Shown here one piece after another: positions 42,461-53,735 of a stretch of DNA of 64,000 nucleotides. Source of the stretch: Hyaloraphidium curvatum. Lineage: Eukaryota > Monoblepharomycota > Hyaloraphidiomycetes > Hyaloraphidiales > Hyaloraphidiaceae. The position numbers were made by a program, and so were the translations under genes. The notes under the pieces are model-generated. The model was not told the DNA's origin. It searched no databases and saw nothing but the letters and a program-made list of their open reading frames with translations. Location: positions 142,728 through 206,727 of the forward strand of contig JAIVFI010000045.1 of the NCBI GenBank assembly GCA_025558095.1, read 5' to 3'. Numbering within the stretch: position 1 is the first letter of the stretch; every line of letters begins with the position of its first letter.

Positions 42461-43961
42461 CTATCCTGCCGTTCCAAACTCGACCAGCAACCACAGGTCA
42501 TAGACGATCTTCAGTCCTCCTAGTAGATACCAGATCATATCCGGACGCCCGATCTGGAACAGCCAGCCCGCCAGGCCCGGTCCGAGCGCCGTGGCGAGGC
42601 CCTTTGCGATATTGAATGCGCCCATCATCTGCGTTCGGTGCTCGGCGGGGGCGATCTGGGCTTGGAAAGACGCCCGCGGCACCGTGTCCATCTGTGACAG
42701 GGAGAACCGGGCAAACAGCAGCGCAGCAGCCTGCTCCGAAGTCCGCGCAAAGGGCAGGGCGGCGGCGAGCACGTTGGAAGGCAGGTGCGTAAAGACCATC
42801 GTCCTGACGAGCCCGAAGCGCCGCGCGACGAGCGGAGCAAGCAGTACGGAAACGCCCGCAATGATCTGGGTGATGGAAAGGAGAGATCCGAGGGAGGACA
42901 TTGGTAGATGAAAACGATCGTCGAACCACAGCGCCAGCAGCGACCCCGTCCCCAGAGAGCCCGCAAAGGAATCGAGGGCAAAGAGCACGCAGAGCCGAGT
43001 CGTCAACCTGGCCAGCTCCGGGGGCAAGGGCGGCGGGGAGGCAGAAGGGTTCCGCGGTACGGCTTTGCCAAGTAGCGGCGACCTTTCCGAAGGGTGCATC
43101 GTTGGACTCGCTATTTGTCTGACCCGGTACCCGCTGTCCAAGGGTTTCTTGCACATCCTCTGCTGTCCCAGGTTCGGCGTCCTCTTCCACTGGGAGGCCG
43201 TCTTCCGGCTCCTTGGGCTTCGACTCCGCCGGCTGAAACTCCACTTCCCGCGAAAGCAGTCCAAACATACCCGCCAGGAAGAGCCCCGTGACGCTGTAAC
43301 CCCACATGACCGCGCGCAGGCTGTCCAGATGGGTAAACCCACGGTCAGCAAGCCCGGCAACGCCCATGCCTGCGGCCCAAGCTCCTGCGCCGGCGGAGCA
43401 GTATCCAACAAACTGGTACAGCCCAAACAGGCTCGTCCGATCGTGCTTGGCGCCCTCGTCGTCGCCCGGATGCGCGCGGGCCACCAGATCGGAAAGCACA
43501 GACTGTTCCAGGGCGACCGCAGGGCCGACCTCGAATCCCGAAGGCGACACGACACCAAGGGTCGCGGCGAGCGTGATTACCACGAGGCCCGCAGTCCGCT
43601 TCCATGGCTCGTTCCCCACGGCCTCGGGGCCCAGCCACGGTGCCACAGCAAAAATGGCACCTGCCAACGCCATCAGCAGCGATGAAACAACTAGCGAGGC
43701 GCGCCTGCCCCATCTGTGGTCGGCGTTGCGAGTCACAAGCAGCGAGAAGCCAGCGTCGCCAAACAGCGTCAGCGAGAGAATGACTCCGGTTTCGGCAGCG
43801 TCGAGGCCTAACGCGGCGAAGTACATGGCGAGGAAGAAGCCCAAAGCGCCGTATCCAATCAGCCGGACGGCCCTAGTCGCGAAGAGAGCGCGTCCCGAGG
43901 CAGGAAGCGCGACGAGAGGGCCCACGCCCAGCGGCAGCGCACGTGCAGAGACGCAGGACAT
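42461..43961 (-). CDS. Major facilitator superfamily transporter
   Basis: Two halves of about six membrane helices each. The first is read from ATG 43961 (RLIGYGALGFFLAMYFAALG ... DHRWGRRASLV, an MFS loop-2-type motif). The second, in another frame, ends at 42461 (LARLTTRLCVLFALDSFAGSL, RFGLVRTMVFTHLP, MGAFNIAKGLATALGPGLAGWL). The frame changes in the hydrophilic central loop. A 61-nt intron 43063..43123 (GTCAGA...AAAG) closes the frame, but it would remove an ERSPLL acidic-dileucine-like motif, so the junction is uncertain; a 1-nt indel is the alternative. Substrate unknown. Confidence 0.68.
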
Positions 43962-44520
43962 GATCAGACTCGCGTCGAGAGATCGACGCGTGCTTCAGCG
44001 CGGCCGGGCCGGACAACAAACAAATGTTGCAGGACTTTCTAGGTTCGCTTCTCGCGTACTCGCGGCGTCGCCGTCGCCTCAGGGCCGGTCATCAACCGCC
44101 ATCGCACTCGAGTTCCATCGTGGAAGCCGCCGTTCTCGCCTGCGGGGTAAGCATCGGTTCGGAAACACGCGGCGCCGCACGGGAGGCTCGACCCGAATGA
44201 TTTCAAACATGAAGCTGAGGCGAGATTACCCTTTCGCCGTTTGCATGGTGAAACAACGAGATTTCTGTCTGATGGGTCGTGCTGCACGCGCTGCTGAGCG
44301 GTTGGAGGCGGGCCGTGGGAACACTTGGGCTGACTATGCCTTCGGCCTCCTTCTGCTCCAGATACCTCGGTCTTGACGAGTTCAAGCCAGTTGGCAAGGG
44401 TTCGGTTGCCATGACAAAGGCATTATTTGGGATCCACCTCGAAAGTAGACATCGGCCCTCTTCCGCTTACAGAATCTACACTTTTCCAATAGACACGCTG
44501 TTGGACACTTCAAGATCCCC
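43962..44520. other. Intergenic region, nothing recognised
   Basis: 559 bp upstream of the MFS gene and downstream of the hydrolase gene. A few short ORFs without coding character; no RNA or repeat seen. Confidence 0.5.
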
Positions 44521-45432
44521 TCAAAGCTTTCCCTTCCTCCCCTCCACGGCGTCCAGGAATGGGACGAGCGCCTCCAGATACAGCGATGCGTTGGCATCGG
44601 TGGTGTCGTGCCCAACCCCGTCCAACATCGCCAACTTGGCCCCGGGGATCGAAGCGGCCGTGTCCTTGCCTCCCTCGGGATTGACCAGGGGGTCCGCATT
44701 GCCGTGGATGACCAGCGCCGGGCACTTCAGGCTCTTGAGCTTCTCGTGCCGGGGCTCGGTGCCCATGATTGCGGCCATCTGCCGCGAGATGCCCGCCAGG
44801 TCCGGCGGCGCGCGGCGCACGACGAGGTCGGCGACCGCATCCAGTTGAGCGTCGGAGAGCTGGTATTTGGGCGAGCCGATAACGCGCTGCGCGGCCTTGT
44901 AGGCGTCCTTGCGGTCCTCGATTGATAGGGACTTCGGAGCCTGGTTCAGCACGACCTGCGCCGCGGGGCTGGGGCCCGGGAGACCCGGCCGGCCCGTGCT
45001 CGACATGACCGAGGTGAGGCTCTTGACCTTGTGCGGGTGCTCCAGGGCCACCAGCTGCGCGATGTAGCCGCCCATCGATGCACCGACGACGTGGGCCTTC
45101 TCGATCCCCAGGGCGGTCAGCACCCCGGCCGAATCCTTGGCCATGTCGTGCAGCGTGTACTTGGCGCCCTTGTAGACCTGGCCCTTGGCGACCGCCGCAC
45201 CGGCTTCCTTCAGGTTGCCAGGGCCGAGGTCGTGGAGGTGCGTCGACAGGCCGACGTCGCGATTGTCGAACCTCACGACGCGATAGCCCCGGTCCACGAG
45301 CCCCTGCACAATCGCCATGGGCCATTCCACCATCTGGGCCGTGAACCCGTGGATGAGGAGAACCACGGGGTCGTTGGGAGACCCGTGGACGTCGTACTCG
45401 AACGTGAGCCCATTCGCCTTGATTTGCGGCAT
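44521..45432 (-). CDS. Alpha/beta hydrolase
   Basis: Single exon, 303 residues, ATG 45432. Canonical fold: oxyanion loop LLIHGFTAQMVEW, RFDNRDVGLS, nucleophile elbow VVGASMGGYIAQ (Ser), acid in VIHGNADPLV (Asp) and base in LDGVGHDTT (His). It is similar to bacterial-type esterase/lipases and 3-oxoadipate enol-lactonase relatives. Substrate unknown. Divergent from the SRPBCC gene, with 240 bp between starts. Confidence 0.88.
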   Translation of the reverse strand: MPQIKANGLTFEYDVHGSPNDPVVLLIHGFTAQMVEWPMAIVQGLVDRGYRVVRFDNRDVGLSTHLHDLGPGNLKEAGAAVAKGQVYKGAKYTLHDMAKDSAGVLTALGIEKAHVVGASMGGYIAQLVALEHPHKVKSLTSVMSSTGRPGLPGPSPAAQVVLNQAPKSLSIEDRKDAYKAAQRVIGSPKYQLSDAQLDAVADLVVRRAPPDLAGISRQMAAIMGTEPRHEKLKSLKCPALVIHGNADPLVNPEGGKDTAASIPGAKLAMLDGVGHDTTDANASLYLEALVPFLDAVEGRKGKL

Positions 45433-45672
45433 CGTGGGATATGGGAACTTTCGTACAACGAGCCGCTGAGTCGGCAGAGGACTCAAAGTGGTGAAATGGA
45501 GCAAGCGGGGGCCGAATCGGGCCGCGCGGCCGGCCGCCGATCGTCGGCGCCAACAACGCCATCAAAGGGAGACAAATTCATTCTCCACCGCGCCCGTGAG
45601 CCCTTTTGCCACTGCAGCATATACTTTATTCGCCTGACAACTGTCATTCGAAAGTGCTCAATCAACGTGGAG

Positions 45673-46202
45673 ATGGGCCCCAGCCGCGTGGACGTCGAGT
45701 GGTCGACAGTCGTTGATGCCCCCGTCGGCGACGTTTGGAAGCTCATCCGCAACTTCAACGACATCAAGAGCTGGCTCGTGGGTCGTCCGTCCATCAGTTT
45801 AACGAGGAGCCTCTAACGCGCGTTGCCGATTAGGGCGTCCCGACCACCATTGAAGGAGGCGGGCCCGACAACCAGGTCGGAGCCACCATCCGCGTCATCC
45901 CGCTGGGCCCCGGCCAGCTCCGCGAGCTCCTGGTCGCCCACTCGGACGAAGACCACTACATGAGCTACCGCATCCTCATGACGGAGGACGATAAGGCAAA
46001 GAACCCTTTCCCGGGGCCCATCGAGAACTACATTGGCACCCTCAAGCTCACCGAGATCAAGGACGGCAACCGCACGTTTGCCCACTGGGCTGTCAAGTTC
46101 TGGACCGATGCCGACAAGACCGAGCTGCTCGCGCAAGTGATCAACGGGGGCGTGACGCAGGGCGGGCTGGAGAAGCTGAGGGACCACTTTGCTAAGAAGT
46201 GA
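45673..46202 (+). CDS. SRPBCC / polyketide-cyclase-like protein
   Basis: Exons 45673..45777 and 45834..46202; 56-nt intron (GTGGGT...ATTAG), 157 residues. START-like fold: VEWSTVVDAPVGDVWKLIRNFNDIKSW, then GGGPDNQVGATIRVIPLG, the strand pair SYRILMTEDD ... YIGTLKLTEIKDGNRTFAHWAVKF, and the long C-terminal helix GGLEKLRDHFAKK. Family members bind hydrophobic ligands or act as aromatase/cyclases. The start ATG is the last one before the conserved first strand. Confidence 0.82.
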
Positions 46203-46747
46203 AGATATGTGGTCGGAGCCACAGTCCGCCACTTGCCGTGGAAATGAAAAGAGCGCCGGAGCTACACGTAGGAGGATTTATAGACGTTCGTCGTCAATGC
46301 CGTACGGTGATCGAGAAGATTAGGAGCGTTGCCTTCGAGTAGCGGGCCGCATTGACCGGGGTCCACCGTTTCTAGCTCGACGCCCATTGTCCAGGAGCAT
46401 CGCAACCTAGAACGTGGGCAGCAGCGGAACGGATGGCCAACGCTGCGAGAAGCAAACGCTAGCAGCGTCAATCGACGGCTGGCCGATCACCTGGGGTCCA
46501 GAGGCTGGTGCTCCCGTTCCGTTCACTCATTCCGCACTCGCCTCGCCTCCTTAGAGTCGCGTCGGTTGCGCAGGGACATTGCCATCGGCCATTCAGTCGT
46601 CGCCCGGCGCTTGCGACTGCGATTAGAGCCTCTACTCGCGCCTCGGTTCTCGCGCGCTCCCTATCGCGCCAACCTTGCGGGCGACACGGCCGTTCCTCTT
46701 CCTCCCCTTCCCGTTAAAGCCGTCATCAGCTCCCCCCTGACGCGGCG
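46203..46747. other. Intergenic region, nothing recognised
   Basis: 545 bp before the glutamine-synthetase-like gene; pyrimidine-rich stretches near 46540..46740 fit a promoter/5'-leader. No gene or repeat supported. Confidence 0.5.
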
Positions 46748-48717
46748 ATGGATAACCTCCGCCTGAACGGCACCACCGACCCCGTGGACTCGGGCTACCC
46801 CTCCCTCACGCGGACGGGCTCCGCCAACAACATCGCCGAGTTCTCCCTCAAGGGCACGCAGGTCCCCATGCCGACGCAGCCCGAGCTCGTCGTCACCTCC
46901 GAGCCCGGCGTGTTCCCCGTCACCATCGACATCGAGGCCCTGCACCAGCAGTGCGTCCGCGACGGGATCAAGGTGGGCGCCGCCACGCCCCGCGGCGCGC
47001 CGTTTGGGCGCCGGCTGACCGGTCGTGTCGCGGCAGCTCGTCAGGCAGTGCTTCCTCAACAACTCGGGAACGCTCGCGACGTACATGGTCCCCACCGCGG
47101 TCTTCTTCCGGCGGCACGCGGTCAAGGGCCGCGGCATGGTCCCCGGCCTGCAGACGCTGCCCATCGGGGAGGACGAGCCCGTGTGGGACCTGGTCCGGCT
47201 GGGGCTCGTGGACCTGGCCAAGGAGGTGGATTTCAAGCCGGATTGGACGACGTTCAAGTACCTCCCGCAGGCGCCGGGGCACGCTTTCTGCCTCGGGCTG
47301 ACCTACACCCGCGGTGGGCATTTGGTTCGGTCCTGCGCGACGCCGAGGCGCCAACTGACTTTCCGATGTCTTTTCTGTCGGTTGCATTGACGATTCGCGC
47401 GGAATCTTGCCTCTCCCGTTCAATGATCCCCCATCGGATCCACCAACTCGATCAGACCCCGCCGACACCCCCTGGGAGCACGACCCTCGCTGGCTCCTCC
47501 GCAAGCTGAGCGACAAGCTCAAGGAAAAGTACAACCTCAAGATGGTCTGCGGCACGGAATCCGAGTTTGTAGGTTTTCCCGCGCCGTGTCCCCCGTGGCG
47601 CTCCCTGATCAAAGGACAACTGCGATCTTTCCCGCCCCCGACACCTCCTTTCAACCCTCCAGTACATCTACGCCAAGACCGACCCCCAGACCGGCCGGCC
47701 CCTCCGCCTCGACGAGACCCTCTACGCCTCGTCGCACTCGCTGCACGGCCCCGTGGGGCACATGTTCGACGAGATGATCCTGGCCAACGAGGCCGCCGGG
47801 ATCGGCATCTACGATACGCACTCGGAGATCGGGCCGGGGCAGTTCGAGATCGCGACGGACCCCAGCGAGGTCAACCAGTGCGCGTTCGAGCTGATGCTGA
47901 CCAGGGAGATCATCCACGGAGGTTGGTGGCGGGCCGGGTCGGCGTCCGAGGGTGCCCTGTTGATTGCCGGACGTGCAGTTGCCCGCAAGAACGGCGCCTA
48001 CGCCACCTTTGCCCCCAAGCCGTTCCCCAACGAGGTCGGCACGGGCTGCCACATCCACATCTCCCTCGCCGACGCCACGACGGGCCGCAACATCTTCCCC
48101 TCCCCCTCGGACCCGCACGGGATCCACCCCCTCTGCGCCTCCTTCATGGCCGGCATCCTCGAGCACGCCCGCGCCATGTGCGCCATCACCATGCCGACCG
48201 TGGGCAGCTACATGCGCGCGCAGCCGGGCATGTTCGCGTCGGCGTACACGGCGTGGGGCAACGAGAACCGCGAGGTGTGCCTCCGCGTGGCCACGGCGCC
48301 GCCGGGGCCGCCGAACAACGTCGAGTTCCGGTTCTGCGACGCCACGGCGAACCCGTTCACGGTCATGGCCGCGCTGCTGATCGCCGGGATGGACGGGATG
48401 GACCGCAAGCTGGCGCTGGGGGAGCCGTGCCAGGACATGAACATGAACGACGTGACGCAGGAGCAGCTCGAGGCCCGGGGCATCTACAGAGCGCCGACGT
48501 CGCTGATCGAGGCCGTGGACCACCTGTCCAAGGACAGGGTGCTGCTGGAGGGGATGGGCAAGCTGGGGCCGGCGACGGTGCACATGCGGAGGTACGAGGC
48601 GGGGTGGTGGGGGAAGAAGAGCTACGACGACCAGTGCCTCGAGATGATCAAGAGGTGGGTTGGCCGCCGGGTGCGTGCCCGAGCGGACTCTGACGGGGCG
48701 CCGCGTGCAGGTTCTGA
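46748..48717 (+). CDS. Glutamine-synthetase-fold protein (GSI/FluG/lengsin-like)
   Basis: Six exons: 46748..46972, 47037..47313, 47456..47568, 47663..47921, 47979..48654 and 48711..48717; 518 residues. Beta-grasp part (VPGLQTLPIGEDEPVW), catalytic barrel with CGTESEFYIY, THSEIGPGQFEI, FAPKPFPNEVGTGCHIHISL (metal and ammonium-site His), and NNVEFRFCDATANPFTVMAALL. This is the GSI-like group that includes FluG C-terminal domains and gamma-glutamyl-amine ligases, not the usual fungal GSII. Whether it makes glutamine is not shown. The final exon codes for only part of one codon plus Phe and stop. Intron 2 (142 nt) is longer than usual. Confidence 0.85.
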
Positions 48718-49218
48718 AAGTGCGGAGATGCGCGTGCGGGCGGGGTGCGGGGCGGGAGGAGTGCCGCCGATCTCGTATGTATTGAGTGAGGCGGGCGATA
48801 GAAGTAGTACTAGTTGGCATTGCGGCTTTCTGTTCCGCAATCATCCGTCCCATTCGCTTGCTTTGCTGCAGCACATCAGCACCGAAGGGTCCCGGTCCCA
48901 GCATTCGGGATTCTGGGGTCTTCGAGTCGGCGGTGGTTTGAGGACGGCGGGGATCGGCCGCCCGGGAACCGCCGACTGCACCTCGACGGTCCTGGCGGGC
49001 GTGCAATCGGCACCAAGGGCGGGGTACGGAACGGCCAGAGGGGATCGCAGGGAGTCCGCGTCCCCGATCCGGGGCTCGCGGCATGCGGGGGGCCGGGAAG
49101 GATTCGCCCCTAGGTGATCGGTGCGTCTCGGCCTCGATCGCATCGGCGGCCGCCGGCGGGTCGCGGCGGGAACCTCCCCACTGCCCCCGAGAAGGCGACC
49201 GCCGCCGCCGCTGCCGCG
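48718..49218. other. Intergenic region, nothing recognised
   Basis: 501 bp between the GS-fold gene and the second C2H2 regulator. Open frames here are extensions of shadow frames. No gene supported. Confidence 0.5.
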
Positions 49219-51867
49219 ATGGAGACCTCCGGGTCGGACGCCGAGGACGCGCCGCGCAAGGAGTTCCCGTGCGCCGAGTGCCCGCGGGTGGGCGGCTCCG
49301 TGCCCGCTGACTCGTCCAACTATAACCGCCCCTTAACCCCTCCCTATGCCTCCCTATGCCTCCCTTTAGTCCTTCGGCCGCGTGTACGAGCTGCGGCGGC
49401 ACGTGCGGTCGGCGCACGGCTCGGCGGTGTTCGAGTGCGGCGAGTGCGGCACGCGCTTCTCGCGGCAGGACGCGCTCCACCGCCACAGAAAGCGCGCCGC
49501 GACGAAGCCGTGCGGTGGGCCGAGGCGGCGCGTCGGCGAGGAGGACGACGACGACGACGAGCCGCGCGGGTCGCCCGCCCGCGCCTCGCCCGCCCCGCGC
49601 AGGCCCCGCCCACGCCGCCCGCCGTCGCCCGACGAGCCGTCGCCGGCGAGCACCGCCTCCTCCAACCACGTTGCACACGGGACTCATGTCGCCCCCCACG
49701 CCCCCGCCCTCGCCGGGCTCCCGCACCCCGCGCTGGCGCACCCGTACGCGCCGCCCATCCCACAACTCCAGCCCTCGCTGGCGGACCCCGACCCGCTGCT
49801 GCGGCCGTACCCCGTCGTGCCGTCGGCCGGCGCCACCCCGCAGTCGCTGATGCTGCCCGTCGACGTCGTGCTGTGCCTCATCGACCAGCACGCAGAGTTC
49901 AACGGCCCGTACCTCAATTTCCACCACATCCCCACGCTCAAGAAGCGCGTGCTCGACGGCGCTGCCAACCCCACCGAGCTGCTCGCCGTGCTTTGGAGCG
50001 CGCTGGCCGTGTCGGACCGCCCCGCGGACCCGTCTGCTCTTAAAGGCCCGTGGCCGCGCGTGCTGGGCGACGACTTCCGCCGCACCGTCGTGCGCGACTG
50101 CCTCGAGGGCATCCGGACCGACTACGACGCGCTGGTCGGCGACGCCCGCGCCGCGGACTCCGCCGACATGCGCGCCGCCGTGCGCCTGGCCGCCCGCGCC
50201 ACCGTGCTCCTCAAGGCCGCCGTAACGGCCCGCATGCTCGTCTTCGCCGAGCTCTCCACGCTCCCCCCCGACACCATGCACCGCATGGACCGCCTCGTCG
50301 AGGACCTCTTCCCCCTCGCCCGCTTCGCCGAGCTCCCCTACGACGCCGACGACTCCCACCGCGGCATGCGCGACCTCGCCGCCTGGATCTGGTCCGAGGA
50401 GCGCTCCCGCCTCCTCGGCACCATCCTCCTCGTCGACGCCTCGGCCTCGGACACGTGGCGCCCCTCGCGCCCGCAGTTCCCCCCCGGCACCGTGCGGTTC
50501 GACGAGGCGACGGGGCGGTACCGCCCCGCGTGGGCCAACCTCTCCCTCCCCTGCTCGGACCCCCTCGTGGACTCGCTCCCCGCGGCCCCCTCCACCGCGC
50601 GCGAGGTGGAGGAATGGCTGCGGCGCGACGCGGCGCAGGGGGGCATCCTCGCGGCGGCGGAGCTCCGCCCGCACGGCGAGGCCCACACGTGGATGGACCA
50701 CCCGCGCGGGAGCAGGCGCCGCGCGGAGCTGCTCCGCGCGCACGGCGGGGGCCTGCTGCGGAGGGGGTACGCGTCCCACCTGGCGATGCAGGCCGACGCG
50801 TACGCGCGGTTCGTGGCGGTCAAGGGGGCGTTTGCGGTGCGGGGGTGGAAGCTCTCGGACCCGCCGCGCGGTTCCTCGCCCGACGAAGCGGGGGCGAGGG
50901 AGGCGAGGCAGAGGATCGTGGAGGGGCTGGAGGACTACCTTGGGTCGTTCCCCGAGGACGTGAGGGCGGCGGTGGAGGCGTCGGACGGGCAGGTGCTCAA
51001 GACCGAGGCGGCGAGGTGGTGGGGAAAGTCGAGGCGGAGGCTTCTGTGGGTCCCATGCCGCATGCGTCGACCGCTTTGCCCGTTTCTTATACCCGCCGCG
51101 TGCCGCAGAGCCCACGGCATCGCCTACGTGCAGACCTTCCGCCTCGTGCTCCACTCGCCCTACGACATCCTCGAACCCCGCGGGCACCCCATCCCCGACG
51201 ACGACTGGCCCTTCAGCCAGTCCTTCATCGTCGCGGAAAGTGCCGCCATCTCGGTCTCGCGGCTCATCCGGACCTACCTGGACCCGCAGTTCACCCCGTT
51301 CGTGGACACCCCCGCGCAGAGCCCGCCGTGGGCGAGGTGGTCGGGGAGCGATTCGGGGTCCGGGACGATCGAGCGGCCGGCGACGCCGGCGAGGAGCCCG
51401 CCGCAGCGGGGAACGCTGACCGAGGAGGACTGGGCCAAGGCATGCCACGTTGCGCGCTCCCCGCCGCGCATCCGCGCTGACCCCCGTCCCCGCACCAGTA
51501 CAAGCGCGACGAATTCCGGCGCATCCCCCCCCTCTGGTCCATCGTCGTCCTGCGCGCATGCTGGGTCCACGTGATCGGCATGCGCAAGCTGCGCGCGTGC
51601 CTGCTCTCGGAGCGGGTGGCGGCCGACGCCGAGATGCTCCGCTCGACGCTCGAGACGATCCGCAGCCTGGTCAACGACGTCGAGGCCGCGCTCGAGGGGA
51701 TGGAGGACACGGTGTGGGCCAACACGGCGCAGGGGTACAGGATCATCAGGGGGTGGGCAGAGAGGGACGTGCTGGCGCCGGGGGCCGGGGGGGACATGGG
51801 GATCTGGGTGGGGCCGAGCAGGGAGGAGCTGGAGCTGATCAGTGGGAGGGTCGGGGGGGCTGCGTGA
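49219..51867 (+). CDS. C2H2 zinc-finger transcription regulator with fungal-type regulatory region
   Basis: Exons 49219..49287, 49370..51045, 51109..51448 and 51499..51867; 817 residues. The first intron splits finger 1; splicing yields CAECPRSFGRVYELRRHVRSAH, followed by CGECGTRFSRQDALHRHRKRA. A Pro/Arg linker and a long helical region follow (LPVDVVLCLIDQHAEFNGPYLNFHHIPTL, RMDRLVEDLFPLARFAELPYD, AYVQTFRLVLHSPYDI), matching the paralogue at 13928..16487 in layout (LFPYFVELF, CHVLLNSPSNW). It ends with a coiled segment (LRSTLETIRSLVNDVEAALEGME). Probably a DNA-binding regulator; targets unknown. Confidence 0.8.
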
Positions 51868-52141
51868 TAAGGCGGATGGGTGGATGGTAGGGGTGTAGGG
51901 GGGAGGCTGTCTCGGTAATCGTAAGCCCGCATTGGGCCGTCTGCTTGTATGAGCTCCATCCGTGCCCCCCGAACGATCTACAGCTAGTACAGAACAAGCC
52001 TTTGCCGTTGATACTGTTGGATTGCCCGCGTGCTGCGCATTTTTGGCGTCCGACGCCGCATCACATGCGAGCAAGCTCGCTTCATTTGTCGGGCCGCAGC
52101 GCCGATCCGCTGATACGCTTCCCCTCGCACACACCCGCGAA

Positions 52142-53531
52142 ATGGCCACTTCCGCCGCCGCGCCCGCCAAGGCGGCGGCCGCCAAGTCGTCGACCTTCGA
52201 GACGCGTGGGTTTTGCGGCCCGCCGCGGCCCGCCCGCGTCCCCACGTTGCTGATGCCGACTTCCGCTCCGCCCCGCTTCTCCGCGGCTCGTCGGTCGTTC
52301 CGGCGCCGCAGTCGCGCCCATCAGCGCAGCATGTGCCGTTACTGCCATCGGTCGGTCCTCTTCGGCCCGTCCCGGGCCCCGCGGAGCCTTTTGTCTAACT
52401 TGAGCCCGCTCCTCCCGCTTCCGACCGAACTTCTTATCTCTTCTGGACATTCTGCACCCTTCTCCGACTTGGTTCCCGCCTTTGCCCGAACCTCTTTTGC
52501 TTTTGGACCTGTTTGGCTCCTCTCTGCGTTGGTTCTGGCCTCTCTCGCCCATCCCGCTGGCCCCGGACAGCCATGTACCCCGTGGACGTCGTCCGCGCGC
52601 TCAAGATGGCGTCTGCGACGGGCGGCGGCTACACGATCAAGCAGTTCATCGCCGTACACGGCGTCAAGGGCCTGATGAGCCAGGGCGTGGTGCCCGAGGT
52701 CATCCGGGCGACATGGATGCGGATCCTCAAGTTCTTCTTCTTCCCCATCACCCACGAGAAGATGTGGGGCAAGCCCACGTCCAAGGGCACGCCGTATGAA
52801 AAGGGGCTGGCGGGGACGGTGGCCGTGATCCCCGAGGTCATGACCATCACGACCTTGGAGCTGGCGAAGATCGGCCTGCAGCTCGACAAGGACAAGAAGT
52901 ACGGCAACAGCATCGGGAAGCTCGTCGGGGACGTGTACCGGCGACAGGGCGTGGCGGGCTGCATGATGGGGTGGCAGGGGGTCCAGTTGAGGCAGAGCTT
53001 GTGGACGGGGACCTACTTCGCGACGCTGGACTACTTCAAAAAGGTGTCGGACGGCCTTGTCGCGGGCGCGATGCCGGAAAAGACTCCGACGCGGGCCGCT
53101 GTCGTTGATTTTTCGGCCGGGTTCTTTGCGGGCGTCGCTGGCGCGTGGGTGATCTTCCGCGCTGTGCTATGGCTTTGTGTTGACGGTTCCTCTCGGACTC
53201 AGGATGGCAAACACCCCCGTTGACGTCGTGCGGACCAACATCCAGAAGCTGGGCCTTTCGGCGAACCCCGGATACTCGCCCGCGTCGCTGGCGGTCAGCC
53301 TTACCCCGATGATGAAGATCGGATCGGAGATCGTCGCGGCCAAGGGAGTCGGGGGCTTGTACTCGGGATTCCTCTTTAAAGCACTCCATATGGGAGGGTC
53401 GTGAGTCTCCGTCAACGCAGCGGATCAATTCGTCGTCTAATCGTGAATATCTGTGATACAGCGGCGCCTTTGTCGCCATGCTCATCCCCGTCTTCTCGCG
53501 GCTCATGGGCGTGCAAAAGTCGATCATGTAG
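52142..53531 (+). CDS. Mitochondrial carrier family (SLC25) protein
   Basis: Exons 52142..52205, 52312..52350, 52571..53144, 53203..53400 and 53462..53531; phases close to 314 residues. Carrier signatures: YPVDVVRALKMA (repeat 1) and NTPVDVVRTNIQK (repeat 3) with the PxDxxR form of the PxD/ExxK/R motif, plus a diverged repeat 2 (PEVMTITTLELAKIGLQL), and GGLYSGFLFKALHMGGS. The first helix (APISAACAVTAIA) is assembled from a 39-nt exon between introns of 106 and 220 nt, which are the least certain joins. It exchanges metabolites across the inner mitochondrial membrane; the motif residues resemble the citrate/tricarboxylate branch only loosely. Confidence 0.78.
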
Positions 53532-53735
53532 GACACTTTGTCACAAGCGTTGCCCTGGTCGGATGTAGGCTGCATTGTCGTTATAGATCGATGGTACTGA
53601 CTTCTCGTGTTGTGGTCGCTGTGGATCTATCTAGCTAGGATAGTGCTGGTATCAAAAAGATCAGGACTCTCTAAGTGTGAGAGCGCAATCAAGCCAGAAA
53701 CCCACCTTTACACTATTGTTTTGCTCACTGGAAGT

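Noticed and set aside
47651-51559. Minus-strand open frame of 1,302 codons
   Set aside because: It runs antisense through the GS-fold gene and the second C2H2 gene, is Arg/Gly/Pro-rich low complexity and has no domain. It is a composition shadow of GC-rich coding DNA.
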